Part shown: positions 15,859-23,340 of the stretch, piece after piece | How the letters are laid out: each line of letters opens with the position of its first letter | How positions within the stretch are numbered: the stretch's first letter is position 1 | Translations under genes and position numbers: made by a program | Notes under the pieces: generated by a model | Seen by the model: the letters and a program-made list of their open reading frames with translations, nothing else | Told to the model about the DNA's origin: nothing | Databases searched by the model: none | From: CAIKZZ01 sp036742455 | GTDB lineage: Bacteria; Pseudomonadota; Gammaproteobacteria; Steroidobacterales; Steroidobacteraceae | Assembly (NCBI GenBank): GCA_036742455.1 | Contig: DAINQU010000008.1 | Location: 79,570-143,569 of the forward strand | Length of the DNA stretch: 64,000 nt | Direction: 5' to 3'

Positions 15859-16191
15859 TTACTTCTGGACCGACTTCTTGAACATGCGATCGATCTTCTC
15901 GTTCGTCGCGTCGCAGCACTCCTTGTTCGCCTGCGCAGCGGCCATCGCGGCATCCGCGCGGCTCTGAGCAGCCTGAGCAGCCGACGCAGCAGCCTGAGCG
16001 GCGCGAGCGGCGCTGTCAGCAGCGGCCTTGGCAGCGTCAGCCGACGCCTGAGCCTTCGACACGCCAGCCGAAACCGCCGAAACCTGGGTCTTCAGGTCGT
16101 CGATCTGGGCCTGGAGCGGCTTGAGGTCCGTGCAACCAGCAGCGAAAACAACACAGAGGGCGGCGGCGCCAACCTTAAGGAACTTGTTCAT
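15859..16191 (-). CDS. Alanine-zipper (Lpp/OprI-like) outer-membrane lipoprotein
   Basis: A 110-residue lipoprotein. The signal peptide ends in lipobox AAGC (Cys20). The mature part begins TDLKPLQAQIDDLKTQVSAV, a helix register like Lpp, then about 45 residues of Ala-dominated heptads (AKAAADSAARAAQAAASAAQ), then KECCDATNEKIDRMFKKSVQK. Such proteins form trimeric coiled coils that span from the outer membrane to peptidoglycan. The C-terminal Lys resembles Lpp, whose terminal Lys is bound to peptidoglycan by L,D-transpeptidases. The two adjacent Cys near residue 92 are unusual. AGGAG lies seven bases before the ATG. Confidence 0.82.
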   Translation of the reverse strand: MNKFLKVGAAALCVVFAAGCTDLKPLQAQIDDLKTQVSAVSAGVSKAQASADAAKAAADSAARAAQAAASAAQAAQSRADAAMAAAQANKECCDATNEKIDRMFKKSVQK

Positions 16192-16397
16192 GGAGATCTC
16201 CTCAGTCTAGATACAAACAATCGGTTAACCGCACCTGCCCATATATTGACGGGTGGGGACGCGACTCACGCGTCGCTGACGGATGCGTATTCTGCCTGAA
16301 TATGTAATCGGTTACTACCGAAGGCCCGTGGTTTTAGCGCGACAAGTACCGTGGATTACCGACGATCATTTGATGATCCACCGCCGTCCGAGACGGC

Positions 16398-16425
16398 TTG
16401 CCAACCCGCAAGGACTGTATATACT
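16398..16425 (+). promoter_or_regulatory. lexA promoter
   Basis: TTGCCA (16398-16403), 16-base spacer, TATACT (16420-16425). The -10 box lies inside the first SOS box, so LexA binding would block RNA polymerase directly. Confidence 0.65.
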
Positions 16426-16430
16426 CACAG
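16415..16430 (+). promoter_or_regulatory. LexA-binding SOS box 1
   Basis: CTGTATATACTCACAG fits the gammaproteobacterial consensus CTGT-N8-ACAG exactly at its outer tetranucleotides, except that the right arm reads ACAG after TC. It overlaps the -10 region of the lexA promoter. Confidence 0.85.
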
Positions 16431-16433
16431 CAT

Positions 16434-16449
16434 CTGTATATTCATACAG
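16434..16449 (+). promoter_or_regulatory. LexA-binding SOS box 2
   Basis: CTGTATATTCATACAG, a CTGT-N8-ACAG site with an AT-rich core, 19 bases centre to centre from box 1 and 11 bases before the lexA ATG. It probably covers the transcription start, and two sites imply tight, cooperative autorepression. Confidence 0.88.
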
Positions 16450-16460
16450 GAGTTGTAATC

Positions 16461-17081
16461 ATGAGCGACCTTACCCCTCGTCAACGTCAGATCCTCGATT
16501 TCATCCGCGAACGCGTGGAAGAGTCGGGCATGCCGCCCACCCGGGCGGAAATCGCACTGGCGCTCGGCTTCAAGTCTGCCAATGCCGCAGAAGATCATCT
16601 CAAAGCACTCAAGCGCAAGGGCGCGATTGATCTCGTTCCGGGCACGTCGCGCGGCATCCAGTTGAAGGATACCGTTCGCGAGCAAATGGGCTTGCCGCTC
16701 ATTGGCCGTGTCGCGGCCGGTCGACCGATCCTGGCCGAGGAGCACATTGAGGCGCGCTATCAGGTCGATCCCAGCCTCTTTCATCCGCAGCCGCATTACC
16801 TGCTGCGAGTGCAGGGTATGTCGATGAAAGACATCGGCATCATGGACGGTGACCTCGTGGCCGTGCATCGCACGCCCGAGGTGCGCAATCGCCAGATCGT
16901 CGTGGCACGGCTTGAGAACGAAGTCACCGTGAAGCGGTATCGCCAAGACGGCCCCGTGGTGTGGCTGCTGCCGGAAAACTCGGACTTTGAGCCGATCCGC
17001 GTCGACCTGCGGGAGCAGTCGATGCTGATCGAAGGGGTCGTGGTCGGCGTGCTACGCCGCGGTGACCGGGTGTTGCAGTAA
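16461..17081 (+). CDS. lexA: SOS-response repressor LexA
   Basis: A 206-residue LexA. The N-terminal winged HTH starts LTPRQRQILDFIRERV and has GMPPTRAEIALALGFKSANAAEDHLKAL. The self-cleavage bond is Ala86-Gly87 (GRVAAGRP); the catalytic dyad is Ser121 (VQGMSM) and Lys158 (VTVKRY). It represses DNA-damage genes until RecA filaments trigger cleavage. The ATG at 16461 follows AGGAG and two SOS boxes. imuA, imuB and dnaE2 follow on the same strand, so LexA probably controls a single SOS mutagenesis operon. Confidence 0.97.
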   Translation: MSDLTPRQRQILDFIRERVEESGMPPTRAEIALALGFKSANAAEDHLKALKRKGAIDLVPGTSRGIQLKDTVREQMGLPLIGRVAAGRPILAEEHIEARYQVDPSLFHPQPHYLLRVQGMSMKDIGIMDGDLVAVHRTPEVRNRQIVVARLENEVTVKRYRQDGPVVWLLPENSDFEPIRVDLREQSMLIEGVVVGVLRRGDRVLQ

Positions 17082-17108
17082 CCCGGTTGCCGGGAATGGG
17101 CGTGTGTC

Positions 17109-17747
17109 GTGGCGAAGGGGTCTCTGGACGCGATCCTGCAGGGGGCGGGCGTCTGGCGCGGCGTGGATCCGTCCCTGCCGGTGGCGGGCCCGCGCCAACC
17201 GAGCGGCTGGCCACGTCTGGATGCGGTCTTGGCGGGCGGCGGCTGGCCGCTCGGCACGCTCATAGAGTTGTTGCTGCCGGCCCACGGGCTCGGTGAACTG
17301 CGCCTGCTCGTGCCTGCGCTGCGCGCATTAACCCGCGCGCTACCGGGGGAAATGCCGCGCTGGCTCGTCTGGGTATCGCCGCCCCACGAGCCGTATCCGC
17401 CGGCGCTCGCGCAGTCGGGAATACAGCCGACGGGCGTTCTGCGGATTGATGCCCCACAGTCGGCCGATCGCCTCTGGGCGGTGGAGCAGGTCTTGCGATC
17501 GGGCAGTGCGGCGGCGGTGCTGTGTTGGATCGATGCCGCCGACGATCGCTGGTTGCGGCGGCTGAAGCTCGCCGCAGAAGATCAGTCCGTGCTGCTGGTG
17601 GCGTTACGGCCGGCGCATCTGCGGTCGGCGCACTCACCGGCCGCGCTGCGCGTGGCGCTGCGGCCCACGGCGGCGGGACTGGATCTCGACGTGTTGAAGG
17701 AACGCGGTCGTGCACCGACCACGGTGCCTTCGGTCTTTGAGGCGTAG
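17109..17747 (+). CDS. imuA: Translesion synthesis accessory protein ImuA
   Basis: A 212-residue RecA/SulA-like protein. The sequence SGWPRLDAVLAGGGWPLGTLIELL is the ImuA mark, corresponding to the RecA fold around the P-loop but without a canonical GxxxxGKT. The C-terminus has LDVLKERGR. Start is GTG at 17109; the interval to lexA is 27 bases. Together with ImuB and DnaE2 it forms the ImuABC mutasome that carries out error-prone synthesis in bacteria lacking UmuDC. Confidence 0.9.
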   Translation: MAKGSLDAILQGAGVWRGVDPSLPVAGPRQPSGWPRLDAVLAGGGWPLGTLIELLLPAHGLGELRLLVPALRALTRALPGEMPRWLVWVSPPHEPYPPALAQSGIQPTGVLRIDAPQSADRLWAVEQVLRSGSAAAVLCWIDAADDRWLRRLKLAAEDQSVLLVALRPAHLRSAHSPAALRVALRPTAAGLDLDVLKERGRAPTTVPSVFEA

Positions 17748-17750
17748 CGT

Positions 17751-19358
17751 ATGGCCGCGCGTTCCCGGCCGCGCCGGGTGTCCCTGATTCGGCCCGACGA
17801 TACCCGCACACTCGATCTCTTTAATCCGACCCCGACCCCGACGCCGCCCACCGTCGTTACGACGCCGCGGCGGGTGCCGGAGGGACACCGGGCGGTGCGG
17901 CCGGCGTTGCTGTGGCTTGCGGTGCGGTTTGCGCAGTTAGCGCGCGTCGCGTTGCGTGATCCGGCGGGTCTGGAAGCGGTCGTCGACGGTGCCCCGGGAC
18001 GGCAACGGGTGGTGGCAGTGTCGGTCCCCGCAGCCGAGCGGGGCTTGACGGTGGGGCTGACGCGCGCCGCTGCCGAGATTCGCGTGCCGGAACTGCAACT
18101 GTCGGCGCGCAATGCCGACGGGGAAGCGCGCGCACTGCAGGAGCGGGCGCGTCAGGCGTTCGCGCTGACGCCGTTCGTGAGCCCCGAGGCGCCGGACACC
18201 TTGCTGCTCGAAGTGCGCGGGAGTCTCGCGCTGTTTGGTGGCGTGGAGGCGCTGGTTGAGCGCGCGCTGCAGCAACTGGGCACCGCACACATCCCGGCGA
18301 GCGCGGCCGTGGCGCCGACGGTGCGTGCCGCGTTGTGGCTGGTGCGAGCCCGACCGGGCACGGTGATCGAGTCGCCGGCGGAACTGCCGAGTGCGCTGGC
18401 GCGGTTGCCGTTGGCGTTCACCGGCTATGACGAGACGGTGCTCAGCACCTGTGAGCGTCTGGGCGTGGCCACGGTCGGCGAGTTGTCCCGACTGCCGCGC
18501 GAGGGCCTGGCCCGACGGTTCTCGCCGGTGGTGCTGCAAGGCTTGGACGAAGCGCTCGGTCGCGCGCCGGAGCCGCGTCGACGGCACGTCTTGCCGGAAC
18601 GGTTTGTGGAGGCCATCGAACTGCCGGCCGACCTGAGCGCCAGCAGCGCACTGCAGCCGTGGTGTGAACGCCTGTTGCAAGCGCAGGAGCGCTTTTTAGT
18701 GCAACGCGATGCCGCGGTGGCCGAGTGTCGGTTGCGCTTCCGGCACCGCCCGGGCGTCTTGCCGACGACGCTCGTGCTGCAACGGTCCTTGTCGACGGCG
18801 CGTGCCGCGGAGTGGGGGCTGCTGTTAACGGAGCGGTTGGGGCGATTGGCGCTTACGGCGCCGGTGGTGGCCGTGTCGCTGCGTTCCGGCCCCGTGCTGC
18901 CGGCGGTGCCGCTGGGCGGGGGGCTCGTGGGGGACGCACGGGACCGTCACGCGGCGGCGGCGCGGCTGTTGGACCGATTGCGGGCGCGTCTCGGCGAGTC
19001 GGCGGTGCATGCGTTGTGTCTTGTCCCGGAGCATCGACCGGAGTCGGCGTATCGACGCGTCTCGCCGGCGTGGCCGGTGGCTGCGGTGTCGCTCGACGAC
19101 GTGCCCGCGACACCGCGACCGCTGTGGCTTTTATCGACGCCCGAGGCCTTGCCGATGCGCGGGCCACGGCCGTGGTACGGCGGGCCGTTGGCGCTGCTGT
19201 CCGGACCGGAGCGGATCGAGAGTGGTTGGTGGAGCGGGCAAGGCGTTGCGCGCGATTACTACGTGGCGCAGGCCGTGAACGGGGCCCGCCTGTGGCTCTA
19301 TCGGGAACGCGCCGCGGCCGAGTCCGGACGCTGGTTTTTGCACGGCGTGTTTGCCTGA
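17751..19358 (+). CDS. imuB: Y-family polymerase-like protein ImuB
   Basis: A 535-residue member of the Y-family fold that lacks polymerase activity in characterised cases and acts as the hub linking ImuA, DnaE2 and the sliding clamp. Family marks are LLWLAVRFAQLA in place of the metal-binding DxD start, LLLEVRGSLALFGG, and the C-terminal WYGGPLALLSGPERIESGWW. The first ImuB residues that would bind metal are hydrophobic, as expected for an inactive homologue. It begins three bases after imuA and ends five bases before dnaE2. Confidence 0.92.
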   Translation: MAARSRPRRVSLIRPDDTRTLDLFNPTPTPTPPTVVTTPRRVPEGHRAVRPALLWLAVRFAQLARVALRDPAGLEAVVDGAPGRQRVVAVSVPAAERGLTVGLTRAAAEIRVPELQLSARNADGEARALQERARQAFALTPFVSPEAPDTLLLEVRGSLALFGGVEALVERALQQLGTAHIPASAAVAPTVRAALWLVRARPGTVIESPAELPSALARLPLAFTGYDETVLSTCERLGVATVGELSRLPREGLARRFSPVVLQGLDEALGRAPEPRRRHVLPERFVEAIELPADLSASSALQPWCERLLQAQERFLVQRDAAVAECRLRFRHRPGVLPTTLVLQRSLSTARAAEWGLLLTERLGRLALTAPVVAVSLRSGPVLPAVPLGGGLVGDARDRHAAAARLLDRLRARLGESAVHALCLVPEHRPESAYRRVSPAWPVAAVSLDDVPATPRPLWLLSTPEALPMRGPRPWYGGPLALLSGPERIESGWWSGQGVARDYYVAQAVNGARLWLYRERAAAESGRWFLHGVFA

Positions 19359-19363
19359 CGCCC

Positions 19364-22300
19364 ATGCCTACGGCCTACGCTGAACTGCACGCGCTGTCGA
19401 ACTTCACGTTCCTGCGGGGCGCCTCGCATCCGGACGAACTGATCGAACAGGCCGATGCGCTCGGGTATCGCGCGCTCGCGCTCACCGACGAGTGCAGTGT
19501 GGCCGGCGTGGTTCGCGCCCACGTCGCCGCGCGGGGGCGGGCGCTGCGCTGTGTGGTCGGTACCGAGATCCGATTACTCGACGGCCCGACGCTGGTGTTG
19601 CTCGCGACCGATCGCGCGGCCTACGGTCGGCTGTGTGGGCTGATCACGCAGGGGCGACGGGCGGCGCCCAAAGGCCAGTATCGCCTGTCGCGCGCGACGA
19701 TCGAGCAGACGAACCTCGACGGGTGTTTGGCGTTGTGGCCTGCGCCGTTGGAGGCCACCGCCGCCGAGGCGGCGTGGCTGCGGGCGCGCTTTGGCACGGA
19801 CGCGGCGATCGCGGTGGAGCTGCGTGCCGACGGCCGCGACCGTGCGCGCTTGGAGCAGTTGCCGCGGCTGGCCGCGGCGCACGGGCTGCTCGCCACCGCC
19901 AGCGGCGACGTGCATTTCCATGTTCGCGAGCGCCAGCGCCTACAGGATGTCTTAACCGCCATCCGCATCGGTGCGCCGCTCGAGACGGCCGGTCGTGCAC
20001 TGCAGCCGAATGCCGAGCGTGCCTTGCAGACGCTCGAGACGCTCGCGCGGCGCTATCCGCGCGCGTTACTCGATGCCTCGGTGGCGTTGGCCGAGCGCTG
20101 TACGTTCTCCATGGAAGAACTGCGCTACGAGTACCCCGAAGAGCTCGTGCCGGCCGGGCACACGCCCACCACCTGGTTGGCCGCATTGACCGAGCGGGGG
20201 CTGCGCCGGCGGTGGCCCAACGGAGCCCCAAGTTCGGTGCGGGCGCTGGTGCAGCGCGAGCTGCAGCTGATTGCGGAACTGCGTTACGAGCCGTTCTTTT
20301 TGACGGTCGAGGATCTGGTGCGCTTCGCGCGGGAGCGCGACATTTTGTGTCAGGGGCGTGGCTCGGCGGCGAACTCGGCCGTCTGTTATTGCCTCGGCAT
20401 CACCGAAGTCGATCCGATGCGGCTCTCGCTGCTGTTCGAGCGCTTTGTCTCCAAAGAGCGGGACGAACCTCCCGATATCGATGTGGACTTTGAGCACGAG
20501 CGACGCGAGGAGGTGATCCAGTACCTCTACACCAAATACGGGCGCCACCGCGCGGCGTTGGCCGCGACGGTGATTTCGTATCGACCCAAGAGCGCGCTGC
20601 GCGACGTGGGGCGAGCGTTGGGCATCGATCCGAGCATCGTCGAACGGCTTTCCAAGGGTGTGCGTTGGTGGCACGGCACTGCGATCGAGGACGCGCCGTT
20701 GCGCGAGCGCGGTCTCGACCCGGCCTCACCGCGCTTGGCGCTCTTGTTGGAACTGTCGCGCGAGTTGATGGGCTTCCCACGGCATCTGTCCCAACACGTC
20801 GGCGGTTTTGTCATCGCACGGGAGACCCTCGCGACCCTCGTGCCGGTGGAGAACGCGGCGATGGAGGGGCGCACGGTCATTCAGTGGGACAAGGATGACC
20901 TCGAGGACCTCGGGTTGCTCAAGGTCGATGTGTTGGCGCTCGGGATGCTGACGGCCATCCGCAAAGCGTTGGCGATGGTCTCGGCCAAGCGCGGGCAGCC
21001 CTTCACCATGGCCGATGTGCCGGCGGAGGACCGTGCCACCTACGACATGATCTGTCGGGCCGATACCCTCGGGGTCTTCCAGATCGAGTCGCGCGCACAG
21101 ATGGCCATGCTGCCGCGACTGCGCCCGCGCAACTACTACGACCTCGTGATCGAAGTGGCGATCATCCGCCCGGGCCCGATACAAGGGGGCATGGTGCATC
21201 CGTATCTGCGCCGTCGCGCGGGACTGGAGCCCGTGGTCTATCCCAGTGAGGCGGTGCGCTCGGTGCTCGAGCGCACGCTCGGCGTGCCGATCTTTCAAGA
21301 GCAAGTGATGCAGTTGGCGGTGGTGGCCGCGGGGTTCACGCCGGGTGAGTCCGACCAACTGCGCCGCGCCATGGCGGCGTGGAAACGCAAAGGAGGCCTC
21401 GGGCATTTCGAGCAGCGCCTGATCGGCGGAATGCGCGAGCGCGGCTACACCGAGGAGTTCGCGCAGGCGATCTATCGGCAGATGCTCGGCTTTGGTGAGT
21501 ACGGCTTCCCGCAATCCCATGCCGCGAGTTTTGCGCTCTTGGTCTATGTGTCGGCGTGGCTGAAGTGCCATGAGCCGGCCGCGTTTACCGCGGCCTTGCT
21601 CAACAGTCAGCCCATGGGGTTTTACGCCCCGGCACAACTGGTGCGCGATGCGCGCGAGCACGGGGTCACGGTCTTGCCGGTGGACGTCAACGCCAGTGCG
21701 ATCGATGCCACGCTGGAGGGCGAACATCACAACCAATTACGGCTCGGACTGCGCGGTATCCGTGGCTTAAAACAGGAGGTCATGCAGCGTCTCGTGAGTG
21801 CCCGTCGCGACGGTCCGTATCCGTCGGTGCAGGCGTTGGCGGAGCGTGCGGCGTTGAGCGCGGCGGACCTGGCCACGCTCGCGGCCGGCGGTGCGCTCGC
21901 GGCGCTGGCTGGCCATCGCCATCGCGCGGTGTGGCAGGCGAGCGGCGTGCTGCAGCCGACACCGCTGTTTCCGTCGCCGCGCATCGCCGAAGGCGTGCCG
22001 CTGTTGCGCGCACCGAGCGAGGGCGAGGACATCGTGGCCGATTACCGCGAGCTCGGCCTCACGCTCGGACGCCATCCGCTGGCCTTGCTGCGCGGGCGCC
22101 TCGAGGCGCGCGGCCTGCTCACGGCGGCCGAACTGCGCGCGCTGCCTGCCGGGCAGCGTGCGCGCACGGCGGGACTCGTGCTGGTTCGACAGCGGCCCGG
22201 GACGGCCTCCGGGGTCACCTTCGTCACCGTGGAAGACGAAACCGGCGTCACCAATCTCATCGTCTGGCGCGCGTTGGCCGAGCGCTATCGGCAGGCGGTG

Positions 22301-22435
22301 TACGAGTCGCGACTGCTCGCGGTCGAGGGGCTCGTGCAGCGCGAAGGGGAGGTGTTGCACCTCGTCGCCGAGCGCTTGGCCGATCGCAGCGCCTGGCTCG
22401 GTCGGCTGATCACGCGCTCCCGGGATTTTCATTAA
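19364..22435 (+). CDS. dnaE2: Error-prone DNA polymerase DnaE2 (ImuC)
   Basis: A 1023-residue C-family polymerase. It has an N-terminal PHP domain (YAELHALSNFTFLRGASHP, later TASGDVHFHVRERQRLQDVL), the catalytic palm with PDIDVDFEHERREEV (about residues 369-383), the finger and thumb segments (GVFQIESRAQMAMLPRLRP, RPGPIQGGMVHPYLRRR) and a C-terminal OB fold (GVTFVTVEDETGVTNLIVW). The catalytic Asp residues are intact. It performs damage-tolerant synthesis and induced mutagenesis with ImuA and ImuB. The ATG at 19364 fits the family; the frame is open upstream inside imuB but without similarity. Confidence 0.96.
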   Translation: MPTAYAELHALSNFTFLRGASHPDELIEQADALGYRALALTDECSVAGVVRAHVAARGRALRCVVGTEIRLLDGPTLVLLATDRAAYGRLCGLITQGRRAAPKGQYRLSRATIEQTNLDGCLALWPAPLEATAAEAAWLRARFGTDAAIAVELRADGRDRARLEQLPRLAAAHGLLATASGDVHFHVRERQRLQDVLTAIRIGAPLETAGRALQPNAERALQTLETLARRYPRALLDASVALAERCTFSMEELRYEYPEELVPAGHTPTTWLAALTERGLRRRWPNGAPSSVRALVQRELQLIAELRYEPFFLTVEDLVRFARERDILCQGRGSAANSAVCYCLGITEVDPMRLSLLFERFVSKERDEPPDIDVDFEHERREEVIQYLYTKYGRHRAALAATVISYRPKSALRDVGRALGIDPSIVERLSKGVRWWHGTAIEDAPLRERGLDPASPRLALLLELSRELMGFPRHLSQHVGGFVIARETLATLVPVENAAMEGRTVIQWDKDDLEDLGLLKVDVLALGMLTAIRKALAMVSAKRGQPFTMADVPAEDRATYDMICRADTLGVFQIESRAQMAMLPRLRPRNYYDLVIEVAIIRPGPIQGGMVHPYLRRRAGLEPVVYPSEAVRSVLERTLGVPIFQEQVMQLAVVAAGFTPGESDQLRRAMAAWKRKGGLGHFEQRLIGGMRERGYTEEFAQAIYRQMLGFGEYGFPQSHAASFALLVYVSAWLKCHEPAAFTAALLNSQPMGFYAPAQLVRDAREHGVTVLPVDVNASAIDATLEGEHHNQLRLGLRGIRGLKQEVMQRLVSARRDGPYPSVQALAERAALSAADLATLAAGGALAALAGHRHRAVWQASGVLQPTPLFPSPRIAEGVPLLRAPSEGEDIVADYRELGLTLGRHPLALLRGRLEARGLLTAAELRALPAGQRARTAGLVLVRQRPGTASGVTFVTVEDETGVTNLIVWRALAERYRQAVYESRLLAVEGLVQREGEVLHLVAERLADRSAWLGRLITRSRDFH

Positions 22436-22527
22436 GGCACCCGGCGCGGCCATTCGCCGAGACGGCTTGACCGAGTACTGCGTGAGTGGGACGCTCTGCG
22501 CCTCGTTTCTCACCGTGGATGCCTCCC

Positions 22528-23340
22528 ATGCGCCGACTCCTTTGGATTTTGGGTCTGGCGGTGCCGCTCGTCGCCCTCGCGCCGAGTGCGCGCGCGCTGA
22601 CGCTCCCGCTACCGCTACCGCCAAAGCCGGCCGCTGCGCCGAGCGCTGATGCGGTGATTGCCGCCCACGTGACCGCGCGCGGTGGTGCAACCGCGCTGCA
22701 GGCGATTCAAACGCTGGAGCGGCACGGCCACCTCGTGATCCCGGGGATGGCGCTGCGGCTGGACGTGACGCAGTGGCAGGCCCGTGGCGGGCGCTTCCGC
22801 CAAGACATGACGATGCAGGGCCTCACCGCCACGCAAGCGACCGACGGCCGGGACGGCTGGCAGGTGTCGCCGTTTGAGGGGCGCAAGGATCCGGCCCGAC
22901 TCTCCGAAGACGAGATCAAGGATCTGCGCCTGAGCGCCGACTTTGAGTTCCCGTTTGTCGACTACAAGGCCAAGGGCCATCGGGTGGAGCTGGGCGAGCG
23001 CGAAGACATCGACGGCACGCCGGCCGATACGCTCGTGGTGCACTTGGCCGACGGCAACGAGGCGACCTACTGGATCGATCCCGACACGCACATGGTGATT
23101 CGTGCCCTGATCCGCGAAATGATCCGCGGTGCGGAGGACGTCACTGAAATCGACTACGGCGAGTACCAGCAGGTGCAAGGCGTGTGGATGCCGATGACCC
23201 AGGAGATGGGCGGCAAAGGCAGCGATCCGGCGCGCCGCCAGAAACTGGTCTTTGACACCGGCCTTGCCAACCCCAACACCCCGGCCACGCTGTACGCGCT
23301 GCCGGTCACCGCGGCCCCGACCGCCGGGAGCCACCCATGA
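22528..23340 (+). CDS. Outer-membrane lipoprotein-sorting (LolA)-like secreted protein
   Basis: A 270-residue exported protein. The signal peptide runs MRRLLWILGLAVPLVALAPSARA. The body has the LolA/LolB-like half-barrel pattern: a first helix with AHVTARGGATALQAIQTLERHG, then beta strands with GRDGWQVSPFEGRKDPARLSEDE, ADFEFPFVDYKAKGH and EATYWIDPDTHMVIR. It overlaps the start of the beta-propeller gene by ATGA, so the two are coupled and probably work together in the periplasm. An ATG at 22519 is an alternative start. Not LolA itself, which is encoded at 41223. Confidence 0.65.
   Translation: MRRLLWILGLAVPLVALAPSARALTLPLPLPPKPAAAPSADAVIAAHVTARGGATALQAIQTLERHGHLVIPGMALRLDVTQWQARGGRFRQDMTMQGLTATQATDGRDGWQVSPFEGRKDPARLSEDEIKDLRLSADFEFPFVDYKAKGHRVELGEREDIDGTPADTLVVHLADGNEATYWIDPDTHMVIRALIREMIRGAEDVTEIDYGEYQQVQGVWMPMTQEMGGKGSDPARRQKLVFDTGLANPNTPATLYALPVTAAPTAGSHP

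Noticed and set aside
18725..19363. In-frame N-terminal extension of dnaE2 by 213 codons
   Set aside because: It overlaps imuB completely and has Ala/Gly/Arg-rich shadow composition; DnaE2 starts at 19364 as in the family.
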